Below are positions 24,359-35,829 of a DNA stretch of 64,000 bases, in pieces. How positions within the stretch are numbered: position 1 is the first letter of the stretch; every line of letters begins with the position of its first letter. Below the pieces are notes generated by a model. That model was not told where the DNA came from and ran no database searches. It was given only the letters and a program-made list of their open reading frames with translations. A program made the position numbers and the translations under genes. The stretch spans positions 2,232,001 to 2,296,000 of the forward strand of contig JAWWNJ010000008.1 of NCBI GenBank assembly GCA_037176885.1, written 5' to 3'. Origin of the DNA: Favolaschia claudopus. Its lineage: Eukaryota; Basidiomycota; Agaricomycetes; Agaricales; Mycenaceae.

Positions 24359-24450
24359 CAAAGTCTACCCAGCGATATCGATAACCCGAGACCCTGGGTA
24401 CCTGTCTTTCGGGATCGCCCCACATTCTCCCGTTCAGCCGCTAACTCATC

Positions 24451-25942
24451 ATGTCGTTCTTCGCGCCTGCCCCCGCGCCCCCCACCAAGCTCGGCGTCTA
24501 CAGGAAACTCTCTCCCACCGCAGGAATCCATGTCTCGCCCCTCCAACTCGGCGCCATGAGCATCGGGGATGCCTCCGCTTGGGCCTCGATGGGTATGGGC
24601 GCTATGGACAGGGACTCCAGCTTCAAACTCCTTGATGCTTATTTTGACAATGGCGGCAATTTCATCGATACCGCCAATGGCTAGTAAGCCCCGATTCCGT
24701 TTAATTTCAATGAAATGTTGCTGATACATACACCTCCCAAGTCAAAGCGAAACATCGGAGAAGCTCATTGGGGAGTGGTCTGAGAAGCGGGGAATTCGCG
24801 ATCAACTTGTCATTGCGACCAAGGTCATCTTTCCAATTGACTGTGCGTTCTACAATACTCATCTGTGGACTATAACAGTACACTAGCGCTTGGAAACGCG
24901 GGGATGAGTCGATTACCCAGAAAACACACTACGTTGGAAACAGCATCAAGTCAATGCACATTAGCGTCGAAGCCAGCCTCAAGAAACTTCGCACCTCTTA
25001 CATCGATATCCTGTATGTACATTGGTGGGATTGGGAGACTGGCGTCGAGGAGGTGATGAACGGGCTGCACAATCTAGTCGTGCAGGGCAAGGTGTTGTAT
25101 CTGGTATGTATATTCAAATCATTCTGTTGTGAAATCTCGACTGAAAACTTGCGCAGGGAGTTTCTGACACTCCCGCCTGGGTCGTCGCCCTCGCCAACCA
25201 ATACGCAAAAGACCACGGCAAGACGCCCTTCGTGATCTATCAAGGCAAATGGAACGTCCTCGAGCGTTCGTTCGAGCGCGATATCATCCCGATGTGTCGC
25301 TCGCAAGGTGTGTACTACCTTGTCCTCGCCTGTAAGCATTCAGTATAACTGAATACTCGATAGGTCTGGCACTAGCCCCCTGGGACGTCCTCGCCTCAGG
25401 CAAGTTCCGCACCGACGCCGAAGAGGAGGAACGTCGTCGCACGGGCGAGAAAGGACGCATGATATTCGGCCCTAACTGGGAGCGTAATGAGACCGAGAAG
25501 AAGATGTCGTATGCGCTTGAGAAGGTTGCGGGAGAGGTGGGAACAAAGAGTATCACCGCTGGTGAGTGTTGTTTCCCTGTTTCTTTCTTCTCCTTCTGCA
25601 TATTCATTTCAACTTCTCTTCCAGTCGCAATCGCCTACGTGATGTCGAAAACGCCTTATGTCTTCCCCATCCTCGGCGGCCGCAAAGTCGAACATCTCCT
25701 CGCCAACGTCGAAGCACTCGATATCACGCTTTCGCCAGAGCAGATTGCCTTCCTGGAGAGTGTCGTGCCATTCGACCCGGGATTCCCCACTACCATGATT
25801 GTGCGTTGTTTGCTTTGTTTGTAAGAGCTGTCCTGACGGCGGTGAACAGGGAGACGGAACGCAGCTGGGCGGAATGTTCAAGACTGCTGCGAATTTTGCG
25901 TTCCTGCCGCCCGTGCAGCCCATTCCGCACTCAAAAAATTGA
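24451..25942 (+). CDS. Aldo/keto reductase, aryl-alcohol dehydrogenase type, copy 1
   Basis: Seven exons: 24451-24683, 24742-24823, 24879-25103, 25157-25307, 25364-25561, 25625-25800, 25850-25942, total 385 residues. The AKR tetrad is visible: Asp in GNFIDTANG, Tyr created across the first splice (NGYQSETSE), Lys in VIATKYTS and His in LYVHWWDWE. Other family blocks are [55 protein letters not shown], and [17 protein letters not shown]-dependent reduction of aryl aldehydes, as in lignin-degrading fungi, is the usual role of this subfamily. No signal peptide, so cytosolic. All seven exon lengths are identical in the two other full copies (31590-33205 and 33552-35038). Confidence 0.92.
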
Positions 25943-26356
25943 GTACATGAGGGCTTGTCGAGGCGAGGACACGAGGATTGGGAATTGTTGTATGTGCATA
26001 GCAAGATAAGTGTCACAAAGTATGTACCCATGTATTTTAGCAGCATTAAACAGAGATTGCGACATCGCTGAAATTGAAGTTCCGTTTCGATTTGGCTACT
26101 CGCAAGGTCTTGAGAGATATCCGAAACCCACGATTGACGTTCCACCAACCCAACTGAAAGACTTGCGGTGGTCAAATGCATTTCCCGACTCGAAGAGCCA
26201 CCCGAGGCTAACCTGAGTAAAAAATTGTTGCCATGCTTACTCAACCCTTTTGGTGCACGATAGAACAGAAAAAATGTCATTCATAGTAGTAGTACAGTAA
26301 CATAACGCAAAAACAGCAGCATGTGTACTTGCTCTTCCTCTGAGCCAACATTCAAT

Positions 26357-28299
26357 TTACGTACAAACAAGCTCCTGCCCCTGGAATATCCTCGTCGAAT
26401 CGGGGAAGTTCCAGAACGACAGGGCAATCAGGATATACACCGCTAATAAATAAACAAACCCATCATTCAGCGACGAAAGAAAACATTCAAGTAAAAGGAT
26501 TGACTCACAGATAAAGACAACTCCGCTCATCCAATGTGACTTGCCGTCCTCGAGGGAGAATTTTACCAGGAGGACGGATAAGAACAGGACGAGAGTTTCG
26601 AGAGGGTCGAAGAGCAGGGTGAGAGGCTTATCCATGCCCCACGCGACGAGGACAAGCACAGGGATGACGAACAGCGCGATCTGGATACAGCTCCCGATCG
26701 CAACGCTCATAGCCAAGTCGAACTAGACACAAGAATATTAGCACGCATCAAGGATGAAAAAACGAAAAGAAATCGACTCCCACCTTGCCTTTCCTTGCAA
26801 CCACAACAGCAGTAACATGCTCCGCCGCATTACTGATAATCGGAATCACAATAAGCGTGAGCCACTTCTCCGACACGGCGGGGTTGGACGCGACGAGGCC
26901 CTCGAGCGAGTCGACGAGGTGCTCGGCGGTGACGTACGCCAGGGCGGTCGAGGCGACGAGCAGGAAGAGTGCCACGGGGGTGTTGAGTCTGACGCGCTCT
27001 TCGCCGTTGGTGGAGTGGGAGTGGGAGGTGAGGGAGGAGGATGGAGAGTGCATGGGGAGGACGGAGTCGGCGTCGGAGTCGTCTGAGCGGTGGGAGGAGA
27101 TGGAGGAGCGGGGGGAGTTTTCGATGGAGATGAAGAGGTGGCTGTGGGAGTAGAATTGGAAGACGAGCTGGGGGGGAGGTCAGTGAGATTGTTGATTGGT
27201 TTACGGTAATCGTATGGCCTGATACTCACATAGGCGATATAGCTGAGGGAAGGGTTAGCGGGGGCAAGGACGGAAGAAGATTTGAATATATCTTACATGA
27301 TAATGAGGATGACAGCGCTTCCGCGGCTGAGCTGCAAAAGCACAGGGACCTCCTCGCCATTTTCGAGTCGATCTTCCAAGAACTCGTGCTACAGTGTGCA
27401 CAAGCATTGCTATGAGCGGGGAAGGCAGCGGAAGTGAATGAAGGTTACGACGTACGAAAGCGGCGGGCACGATGAGGGAGATGACAGCAACGACCATGAG
27501 GGAGGAGTTGAGTTGCGCGACCATGGGCTGGAATTCCTGGGACGGGAAGCGGAATCCGCCGACTAATATGTCATGTACAGTGAGTGGTAGAGTGAGCATG
27601 AAGAGCGAGGAATACGCACCGACAAAGGCCATTCCTAGAACGAGCAGCATGTTGCTCAAGAGTCCGCCAAGCAAAGAGCTCTGCACCAGTTCCAATTTGC
27701 ACTGTACAATCCGGTGTCAATTGGCTCATTGCAGAAACGGGGGTGATACACACCTGCTTCAACGCAATCCCCGCAATAATCAACTCAACCACATTCCCCA
27801 ACGTAGCATTCACCAACCCCCCCACACTATGGCTCGTCCGCAACGCAATCTGCTCCGTCCCCAGCCCCAGCATCGCCGCCAACGGCAATATACCCAAAGC
27901 GCTGAATATGAACACGAGCGTGGCGCTCTGGTGGCTGAAGTGCAGGGCCCAGGAGATGGGGATGAAGAGGAGGCAGAGGTTGAGCGGGGTGTAGAGCGCG
28001 GCGGCTTTGAGGGACGCGAGGTAGGTGGGGGTGGGGCCGAGGGGGCGCGTGGGGATGAAGTGCGCTTGGAGCTTGGCGAGGATGCGGGCGCGTTTGCGGT
28101 GGGGGCGGCGGCGGCGGGGGGCTCCGTCTTTTGCTTCGACGCCTTCTTTCACTTCGCGGGGAGTAACTGTAGTAGTGGTAGCAGCGTTGGCGTTACCACT
28201 ACTAGGGGGCTCGTCGGCATCGTCATGATCACCTGTGGGCGCTTTGAGGGAGGGCTGCTGCTGCTGGGGGTTGTCTGCATTGGAGGGGGGTTCGGTCAT
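26357..28299 (-). CDS. Vacuolar Ca2+/H+ exchanger (CAX family)
   Basis: Eight exons on the minus strand: 28299-27754, 27701-27620, 27562-27456, 27388-27297, 27242-27230, 27167-26784, 26722-26509, 26442-26357, total 507 residues. The N-terminal 90 residues are polar and Arg-rich. Then come hydrophobic segments with the two CAX selectivity regions: GLVNATLGNVVELIIAGIAL in the first half and PIISNAAEHVTAVVVARKGK in the second, each placing an Asn and acidic Glu in a membrane helix. A Ser/His-rich loop (about residues 300-345) separates the two halves. Removes cytosolic Ca2+ into the vacuole using the proton gradient. Exon 5 is only 13 bases. An in-frame ATG 30 bases upstream (28329) is an alternative start. 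Confidence 0.92.
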
Positions 28300-28562
28300 T
28301 CGGCAGAGGGGAGGCAAAAGAAATCCCACCTTGGCTTCTTGGAGTCTTATTTATGCGCTTTGGGGGCGCCTTGGCAGCTTGGCGAGGACACACCTTTGAA
28401 ATTGAGGGTTCGTCATGGTCTTAGCATCGCCATGGAGGTCTCCACAGATCTAGACTCGAGCGTTGTGCACTGCTGAAGGTGGTGGAAGTGGAATGTGGGG
28501 AACTTGGGCGCTGTCGGATCGTGTGTGGTGGATAACGGCTGGAGTGTCGGCGAGCGACGCTA

Positions 28563-28972
28563 GATCAGAATGTCCCTCCGAGTCCGCATCGGCCACGGTA
28601 GCCACAATCTTAGAGCAAACAAAACCTGTGAATGGCTCGAATTTCTCGCGCTAGGTGAAAGTCCCGTACGCCGCAAAGACGGCGAGCGCGAAGTGGAGAA
28701 GTATGCGCATGCGCACAGCCGCCACAAGTCAAGTCCGGATTCCGTCTTGGCGTCTGGGGGCGACAGACGCTCGATCACAATGTCCCTCCGCATCGGCGAC
28801 GGTAGCCACGATTTCAGAGCTAAGAAATGTGAATGCCTTGACCTTCTCGCGGAAGATAAAAGTCCCGGATGCAGCAAAGACGACGGTGAGCGCGAAGCGG
28901 AGAAGTATCCGCACATCCGCAGCCGCACAAATCAAGTCCGGAGTGAATTCCGGCTTGGCGTCTGGGCGCCGC
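28563..28972. repeat. Two-copy tandem repeat of about 210 bases
   Basis: Copy 1 (28563-28772) and copy 2 (28773-28972) align over their whole length: both begin GATCA.AATGTCCCTCCG, share CGGTAGCCAC, AAAGTCCCG, GCAAAGACG, GTGAGCGCGAAG-type blocks and end with TTGGCGTCTGGG. Divergence of roughly a fifth with small indels suggests an old duplication. Several frames stay open because of base composition. I do not call a gene here. Confidence 0.75.
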
Positions 28973-29863
28973 GCCCCCGCCCTTTGCCGCACGCCCGCAA
29001 TCCGGATGGACTCCGCGTGTGCTTAGGATCGATGGGACGAGACGACGAAAAGCAAAAGACAAACAAGATTATGATATGGGGCAACTTAGGAGCCATTGAG
29101 AGTAACGACTCGAAAATGTCCAGCTACCGGTAGGTGTCAACTCTCCGTCTGCTGCCAGTGGCGGGCTATTGTCATTGAACTGTCCGAAATCCGCGAAACT
29201 GTCAAAAGCCGTTCGAGAATGAGGAGAGGAGGAGTAGAGGAGGTGAAGGGATATCGATCGGAGTCATTTGCGGCTGCATGATCATTGGAGAACTTAAGAG
29301 AAGGGACCAACTTGAAAGCTGTCCTAGACGGTACATTTGTCAGTGAGGGTATTACTATGAGTAACAGAACGAGACTTACCTCGTCAGATGCCTGTGGATC
29401 AGTCGCTATGGACCGCGAGGCTTCCGCACCCCGGAAATACATCCTGTAAACGAATCTGCAGCAAACTCTTCTGGCCCGCTAGCCGTATGTATACTTACAT
29501 CAAATCCAGCAGCACCAAGGTCCAAGCGGCCGTCTCTCGTATCCTTGCATACAGTATGCCGACTCGACCCTGGCGGTTGCCCTGAAAATGTAGATTGCGA
29601 CAACCAATCCCCGTTATTGAGTAAGGAAAGGAAGGACTGCAAGGCAGAGGTCGCAGTATCCTCAAATGAGGAGAGCAGGTAGCAGAGCAGGTAGCATGCA
29701 TGATACCGTGGCGCGCCGGAGCTCTGACTGATGGGGGGAGAGTTATCTGACCAAACGATAGAGGCATGGAAGGGACATGGTTTTTTTGCGACGACGGGCA
29801 TATAGTCATAACACAAAAAGAGTGTATAGGAAGCGGGGAGGCGACGACTATCTAAGCACACGC
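28973..29863. other. No supported gene
   Basis: The minus-strand frame downstream of RPL24 stays open for a long way to 29406 but loses protein-like character after the RPL24 stop. Treated as 3' region and intergenic DNA. Confidence 0.45.
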
Positions 29864-30487
29864 TCACCGGCCCTTTCCACCCTTCATCTGCTGCTTCGAT
29901 ACCTTGGGGCCGGATGCGGTGTTTGTCGAGCGCGCGGGCTGCGACGCCAGTCAGCATTGCAAGAAAAATATAACACTCAGACACCACCACCGAACGCACC
30001 TTAGCCTTCTTACTCTCCTTATCCTTCTTCTCCGTCTTCGCCTTCGCAATAGCCGCCACCCTAAACTGATTCCTCTGCGCCGCAGTCTGGTTCCTCTTCG
30101 CAGCAATCGCAGAGAGGTCAGCGCCGACGATCCCACGCTGGTGCTTGACGGTGCGGCGCGAGCGCTTCTTCGCGACCTCCTCCGTGATGCCCTTTTTGTG
30201 CATGCGGCGGTAGACTTGGGTCCATGCGATTTTGCGCGGGTTTTTGCGTTGCAGGAAAAGGGAGGCGTTTTTCGAGGTGGAGAAGCGGAATACCTGGATT
30301 TCACATAGACATAAATTTGTGAGATATTGGGCTGGTGGGCGAAAGGGTAAGAGAAAGACCTTGCTGTCGCCCCGGACGAAGAGCTTGCCCTTGCTGGGGT
30401 AGATCCGGAAGCCGGAGAACGAGTCGATTTCGACTTTCTGTTGAACGGTTATTCGTGTTGCGGGGCCATAGACAACGAGCGTACCAT
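29864..30487 (-). CDS. RPL24: 60S ribosomal protein L24 (eL24)
   Basis: Exons 30487-30485, 30437-30360, 30293-30000, 29938-29864 give 149 residues. The first coding exon is the ATG alone, followed at once by a GT donor. The protein continues KVEIDSFSGFRIYPSKGKLF, then the RKNPRKIAWTQVYRR zinc-ribbon-derived core, then the basic KKRSRRTVKHQRGIVGA region and an Ala/Lys-rich helix ending KQQMKGGKGR. The N-terminal part matches eL24 although the archaeal-type Cys ligands are not kept. Structural component of the large subunit. Confidence 0.93.
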
Positions 30488-31542
30488 CTACAATGAAGAA
30501 ACGCAAAAAAGTCAGTGCCATCGTTATCCGAAACGTATCCAGCCCATCCAGCGCTATATCCGCCCGAAATAGACAATTTGGGTGTCAATCGACAGCCAAG
30601 AACGCAGATAACGCATACACCTGGTTTCTGGGGCCTAATTGAGGGAGAGACTTACGAGGGGCGGGAAACAAGTCTTCTACGGGTGCCGCGACGGGAAATG
30701 ATGTGGGAAATTGTCGGCACGTGAAAATTTGATCCCATACTCTCCCACGCTCGCTTTGACTTAAACTTCAACATCGTCCTTGGATTTCACTTAAACGCAT
30801 TCGAATTCCTGTGCCAGAGGAATATCGGCCGCCTCCTCTTCAGGGGTTCATGAAGCTCACACCTTCGTGTCACACTGGTAATTATAAGGCGCTCCAATCG
30901 CGACTGTTTTCTCAATGCTTGGACTGCCATGTCCACTCAGTACGCAACGAAAATCGCCACAAAAACATGTCTCAAGACTCCGAACCTGTCCCCACTTGAC
31001 TGCGGCAGAACTGGACTACCTCTACCCGAATCATGCTCAGCTATCCATGTCCAATAATTCGGACAACTTCAGTCTTCAACTTTACTGCGACGTCGACATT
31101 GTCTTTCGCAAGATGCGGTGTGCTCTCTACGCAACTCGAACAACGGTTCCAAGTGGCATACCCGCCCGCCGAAGGTTTTCACGTCAACTCCAGGCTTCTC
31201 GTCTCTCAACAGTTATACTTGCCGCAACTGCAACCGATGTCTACTGTGGCCGCTCCCGCTCTCATCCATCAACCAGATGACTCTCGCAAAAGCAATGCAG
31301 AATCCTGCGAATCCCTAACTCTCCACCGACCAAACAAGCCTACAAGAACGGCGGAAATTGAATCACCTCCACCTGTCCAAACCCTGCACGCCTGTCACTG
31401 TCAAAACAAAACTATATCGCAATTGGCCATCCTTTCTTCCTTCCTTCCGTACTCCCGCCTCAGACTGGCATCTCCCACCTAAATTTGGTCCCTCTATCTA
31501 CGCTTACTAAACCAAGAAACCCGCCAAAGCATCCGCGGAGGG
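30488..31542. other. No supported gene
   Basis: Divergent promoter region of RPL24 (minus) and aldo/keto reductase copy 2 (plus). Frames up to 149 codons are present at 30.9-31.5 kb but show no motif and overlap the promoter. Confidence 0.5.
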
Positions 31543-31550
31543 TATAAAAA
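31543..31550 (+). promoter_or_regulatory. TATA box of aldo/keto reductase copy 2
   Basis: TATAAAAA 40-47 bases upstream of the ATG at 31590, preceded by a GC-rich block (CCGCGGAGGG). Confidence 0.55.
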
Positions 31551-31589
31551 GCCTTCAAGTTCTCAATACCCCACTTCATTTCACCCGCA

Positions 31590-33205
31590 ATGTCATTCTG
31601 GTCCCCACCCCCCAAACCCCCCACCAAGCTCGGGCTGTACCGCAAACTCTCTCCTCTCGCAGGAATCCATGTGTCTCCCCTGCAACTCGGCGCCATGAGC
31701 ATCGGCGACGACGCCGGCTGGGCTGGGCTGGGCATGGGCGCCATGGATAGAGAGTCGAGTTTCAAGCTGCTTGACGCGTATTTCGACAATGGCGGGAATT
31801 TCGTCGATACGGCTAACAATTAGTGGGTGTTTTCGAATCGGGGAAAGTAAGTATGCATGTGTTGAACATCCGATGTGGAAAGTCAAAACGAAACCTCCGA
31901 AAAGCTCATCGGAGAATGGGCTGAGAAGCGGGGAATCCGCGATCAACTCGTCATTGCGACTAAGGTCAGTGTTCCTTACATAAATTCTAAGTCAACTGCA
32001 TCCCCTTGAATGTTCTGTACTTTACAGTACACCAGCGGCTGGAAACGCGGCAACCCATCCATCACCCACAAACCCAACTACATCGGCAACAACCTCAAAT
32101 CCATGCACCTCAGCGTCGCCGAAAGCCTCCAAAAGCTGCGCACCTCCTACATCGACATCCTCTACCTCCACTGGTGGGACTGGGAGACGGGGGTGGAGGA
32201 GGTGATGAATGGGCTGCATAATCTCGTGGTGCAGGGGAAGGTGTTGTATTTGGTATGTGGTTTGTCTTCGAGTCGAAATATGATTCTGGATGAGTTGAAC
32301 TGATTGCGGAATTGATTGAAGGGCATATCGGACACCCCCGCGTGGATCGTCGCTCAAGCGAACCAATACGCCAAAGACCACGGCAAGACGCCGTTTGTGA
32401 TCTACCAAGGCAGATGGAACGTCCTCGAGCGCTCCTTCGAGCGCGATATCATCCCTATGTGTCGTATGCATGGTATGTTCTCGCCAATTAAATATAATCC
32501 CTATGGCTTTCGTCCTTCGCCTTCTCCTTTTTCTTTTTTTCTTTTTTTCTTTTATAAATTCATCTCGTCTTCACAGGCCTGGCCCTCGCGCCATGGGACG
32601 TCCTCGCGGCCGGCAAATTCCGCACCGACGCCGAAGAAGACGAACGCCGCCGCACCGGCGAAAAAGGCCGCTCCATGTTCAACCCCAACTGGGAGCGCAA
32701 CGAGAACGAGAAGAAGATGTCGTATGCGCTTGAGAAGGTCGCGGGGGAGGTGGGGACGGGGAGTGTCACTGCCGGTGAGTATTTACTTCTCCTTTTTTTT
32801 GTTTTGTTTTTCTGCTTCTCCTCTTTGCTTTTTTGAACCCATATTCGCCTTCTACCCTAGTCGCAATCGCCTACGTAATGTCCAAAACACCCTACGTCTT
32901 CCCCATCCTCGGCGGCCGCAAAGTCGAACACCTCCTCGCCAACGTCGAAGCGCTCGATATCGCGCTTTCGCCGGAGCAGATTGCGTTCTTGGAGGGTGTG
33001 GTGCCGTTCGATCCGGGGTTCCCGAGTACGATGATTGTGCGTTCTTCCTCCCTGCATGATGGATTTTCTTCGTTTAAAGGTGTTTCTAAATTTTTTTTTT
33101 CTCTTTACGCAGGGCGACGGGACGAACACGGGCCCGATGCTCGCGGGTAATGCGAATTTTGCGTTCCAGCCGCTCGTTAAGCCTATTGCCCATTCGCGCG
33201 ATTGA
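31590..33205 (+). CDS. Aldo/keto reductase, aryl-alcohol dehydrogenase type, copy 2
   Basis: Exons 31590-31822, 31883-31964, 32028-32252, 32322-32472, 32577-32774, 32861-33036, 33113-33205, total 385 residues. Exon lengths are identical to copies 1 and 3, so all intron positions are conserved, but the coding sequence is clearly more diverged (for example start [15 protein letters not shown] and end AHSRD). Tetrad residues Asp (GNFVDTANN), Tyr (across splice 1), Lys (VIATKYTSG) and His (LYLHWWDWE) are intact. Introns differ in length from the other copies. Probably the older member from which, or with which, the inverted pair diverged. Confidence 0.92.
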
Positions 33206-33499
33206 TTGATTGAAGGGGTGTGTCTCAACTTTTCGGGCCTGCGATGTACCATTAGGACCAGGATTTATGTCATGTCCGAAAAAATACAAGTCTGTCGTGT
33301 TGAAAACATTGTATTACTCTTGTTTTGGTTTTGTAACCACACGCAATACTTGTATGTAGCTTTCCGGATTTCGTGGTATTACTTGAAAGTTGACTGTGAG
33401 TCAAACCCTGATCCAAACTTTTACTTCCAACGATGTCAGGATCTTGAATAGTACTAAATTATAATACATGCTTTGCACATATTTTTGTTAACGTTTGTA

Positions 33500-35400
33500 C
33501 GTACTACCATTCGCGATCCTCGTGCCCTCGCCTTGACAAGCCCTCATGTCCTCAATTTTTTGAGTGTGGAATCGGCTGCACGGGCGGCAGAAACGAAAAG
33601 TTCGCAGAAGACATGAACATTCTGGCCAGCTGCCTTCCGTCTCCCTGTTCGCCACCGTCAGGAGAGTTGCCTTGGACAAAGCAAACAACGCACAATTATG
33701 CTGTTCGGGAACCCGGGGTCGAACGGCACTACACTCTCCAGGAAGGCAATCTGCTCAGGCGAAAGCGAGATATCGAGTGCTTCGATGTTGGCGAGGAGGT
33801 GTTCAACTTTGCGGCCGCCGAGGATGGGGAAGACGTAGGGTGTTTTGGACATCACGTACGCGATTGCGACTAGAAGAGAACTTGAAATGAATATGCAGAA
33901 GGAGAAGAAAGAAACAGGGAAACGACACTCACCAGCCGTGATACTCTTTGTTCCCACCTCGCCCGCAACTTTCTCAAGCGCGTACGACATCTTTTTCTCA
34001 GTCTCGTTACGCTCCCAGTCAGGGCTGAATATCATGCGTCCTTTCTCGCCCGTGCGGCGACGTTCCTCCTCTTCAGCGTCGGTGCGGAACTTGCCTGAGG
34101 CGAGGACGTCCCAGGGGGCTAGTGCCAAACCTGTCGTAATTCGAGGATTCAATGATGCTGAATGCTTTCATGCGAGGACATTTTACACACCTTGCGAACG
34201 ACACATCGGGATGATATCGCGCTCGAACGAACGCTCGAGAACGTTCCATTTGCCTTGATAGATCACGAAGGGCGTCTTGCCGTGGTCTTTTGCGTACTGG
34301 TTGGCGAGCGCGACGACCCAGGCGGGAGTGTCAGAAACTCCCTCCGAAGGTTTTCAGTCAAGTTTTCAAACAAGATAAGTAATACACATACCAGATACAA
34401 CACCTTGCCCTGCACGACTAAATTGTGGAGCCCGTTCATCACCTCCTCGACACCCGTTTCCCAATCCCACCAATGCACATACAGGATATCGATGTAAGAG
34501 GTGCGAAGTTTCTTGAGGCTGGCTTCGACGCTAATGTGCATTGACTTGATGTTGTTTCCAACGTAGTGTGTTTTTTGGGTAATCGATTCATCCCCGCGTT
34601 TCCAAGCGCTAGTGTACTGTTATAGTCCACAAAGATAAGTATTGTAGAACGCACAGTCAATGGGAAAGATGACCTTGGTCGCAATGACCAGTTGATCGCG
34701 AATTCCCCGCTTCTCAGACCACTCCCCAATGAGCATCTCCGATGTTTCGTTTTGACTTGGGAGGCGTATGAGCAGCAGTTCAGAAAAATCAAGTTCGGAG
34801 CTTACTAGCCATTGGCGGTATCTATGAAATTGCCGCCATTGTCAAAGTAAGCATCAAGCAGCTTAAAGCTGCTGTCCTTGTCCATAGCGCCCATACCCAT
34901 CGAGGCCCAAGCGGAAGCATCGCCGATGCTCATGGCGCCGAGCTGAAGGGGCGAGACATGGATTCCAGCAGTGGGGGACAGTTTCCGATACAGCCCCAGC
35001 TTAGTGGGCGGGGCGGGGGGCGGTGCGAAGAACGACATGGTGAGTCAGTGGCGAGAGAGGTAAGTGGTGCGAAGAAGAGGTAGTCTCTGGTTACCGATAC
35101 CGCTGACTGGAATTTATACCCCCCAGTTCCCATGCCTTCACTGAACGATTATCGACTGAAGCATAGTCGTCGATGTTAGATAGATTCTCTTGAAAGTCAT
35201 GAGACCTCCAGAAGCACCGGCTTTGGGTGACGCGTCGATACTGGCCCTCGGCGGATATCTTTCCGGTGGTTTGTAGGGCTTTTTGACGCTCGTGTTATGT
35301 AGTTGCCGCTTGCGATCTGTAATATAATTATACTAGACGCGGATGTAACCTGTATTTCGCGCGATAAGAGTTTGAGCCCGAGCAAAGCTTAACTTGTCCG
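33500..35400. repeat. Inverted duplication, right arm (aldo/keto reductase segment)
   Basis: Reverse-complement counterpart of 24060-26000. Homology continues past the gene's stop (the block CTCAAAAAATTGA and the following CGAGGGCTTGTC-like sequence) and past its start into the shared upstream region. Confidence 0.85.
33552..35038 (-). CDS. Aldo/keto reductase, aryl-alcohol dehydrogenase type, copy 3
   Basis: Minus-strand near-duplicate of copy 1. Exons 35038-34806, 34755-34674, 34616-34392, 34341-34191, 34130-33933, 33869-33694, 33644-33552, total 385 residues with no stop or frameshift. The tetrad is intact. The acceptor of intron 3 is GGAG|GGAGTT where copy 1 has CGCAG, still an AG. Small replacements include ESEMLIGEW for SEKLIGEW, and NSIIV for TTMIV near the C-terminus. 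Looks functional. Confidence 0.9.
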
Positions 35401-35604
35401 TCTTTCGAACGGAAAAACGGACGGAACCCGTCACGTCCAGGATTTTTTGCGACCCAAAAGAGGGACGGGGGACCAACGGGCGGAGAAGGGACGGAAACGC
35501 GTTTGACCGGATGTCATATTGACGGGTATTGATCCGTTGAAGTTTGCCTAAGTACCGTCTTGGTACCGTCATATTACAGACTCCTCTCATCCAGCATCCT
35601 ACGA

Positions 35605-35829
35605 CTCAACTACGACTTCACCATCCTCAGCGGCCGCAAAGTCGAACATGTCACCTCGCCAGCATCGAAGCACTCGACATCTCGTTTTCGCCTGAGCAGA
35701 TTGCGTTTTTGAAAAGCGCGGTGCCGTTCGATCCGGGAGTGACTAGTGTTAGTGACTTCCTGAGTTCTTCCTTCAATTTCGCGTTCCAACCGCTCGTATA
35801 TCCTATTGCCCATTCGCGCGCCGATTGAT
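35605..35829 (+). pseudogene. Aldo/keto reductase 3'-end relic
   Basis: Remnant of the last two exons of the AKR family. TCAGCGGCCGCAAAGTCGAACAT matches the GGRKVEH block, followed by the [18 protein letters not shown] region and the terminal FAFQPLV.PIAHSRAD block. A small change after GTCGAACAT breaks the frame, and the last intron with the adjoining coding part is missing. It is closest to copy 2 at its end. Located just outside the right arm of the inverted duplication. Confidence 0.8.

Larger units (their letters stand above)
24060..26000. repeat. Inverted duplication, left arm (aldo/keto reductase segment)
   Basis: The segment holding the 24451-25942 gene and about 390 bases upstream of it recurs in reverse complement at about 33500-35400. 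Exons are nearly identical, introns clearly homologous, and upstream blocks such as GGAGATCGCAAGCGGC-like and GACGCGTC sequences match. The arms are separated by about 7.5 kb carrying CAX, RPL24 and a third, more diverged paralogue. Confidence 0.85.

Noticed and set aside
28570..29133. 187-codon plus frame over the tandem repeat
   Set aside because: Open in several frames on both strands because of base composition; no recognisable domain or start context.
29406..29863. Extension of the long minus frame downstream of RPL24 (371-codon frame in all)
   Set aside because: The RPL24 protein ends in the spliced frame at 29864; the rest is read-through in the wrong frame and includes introns.
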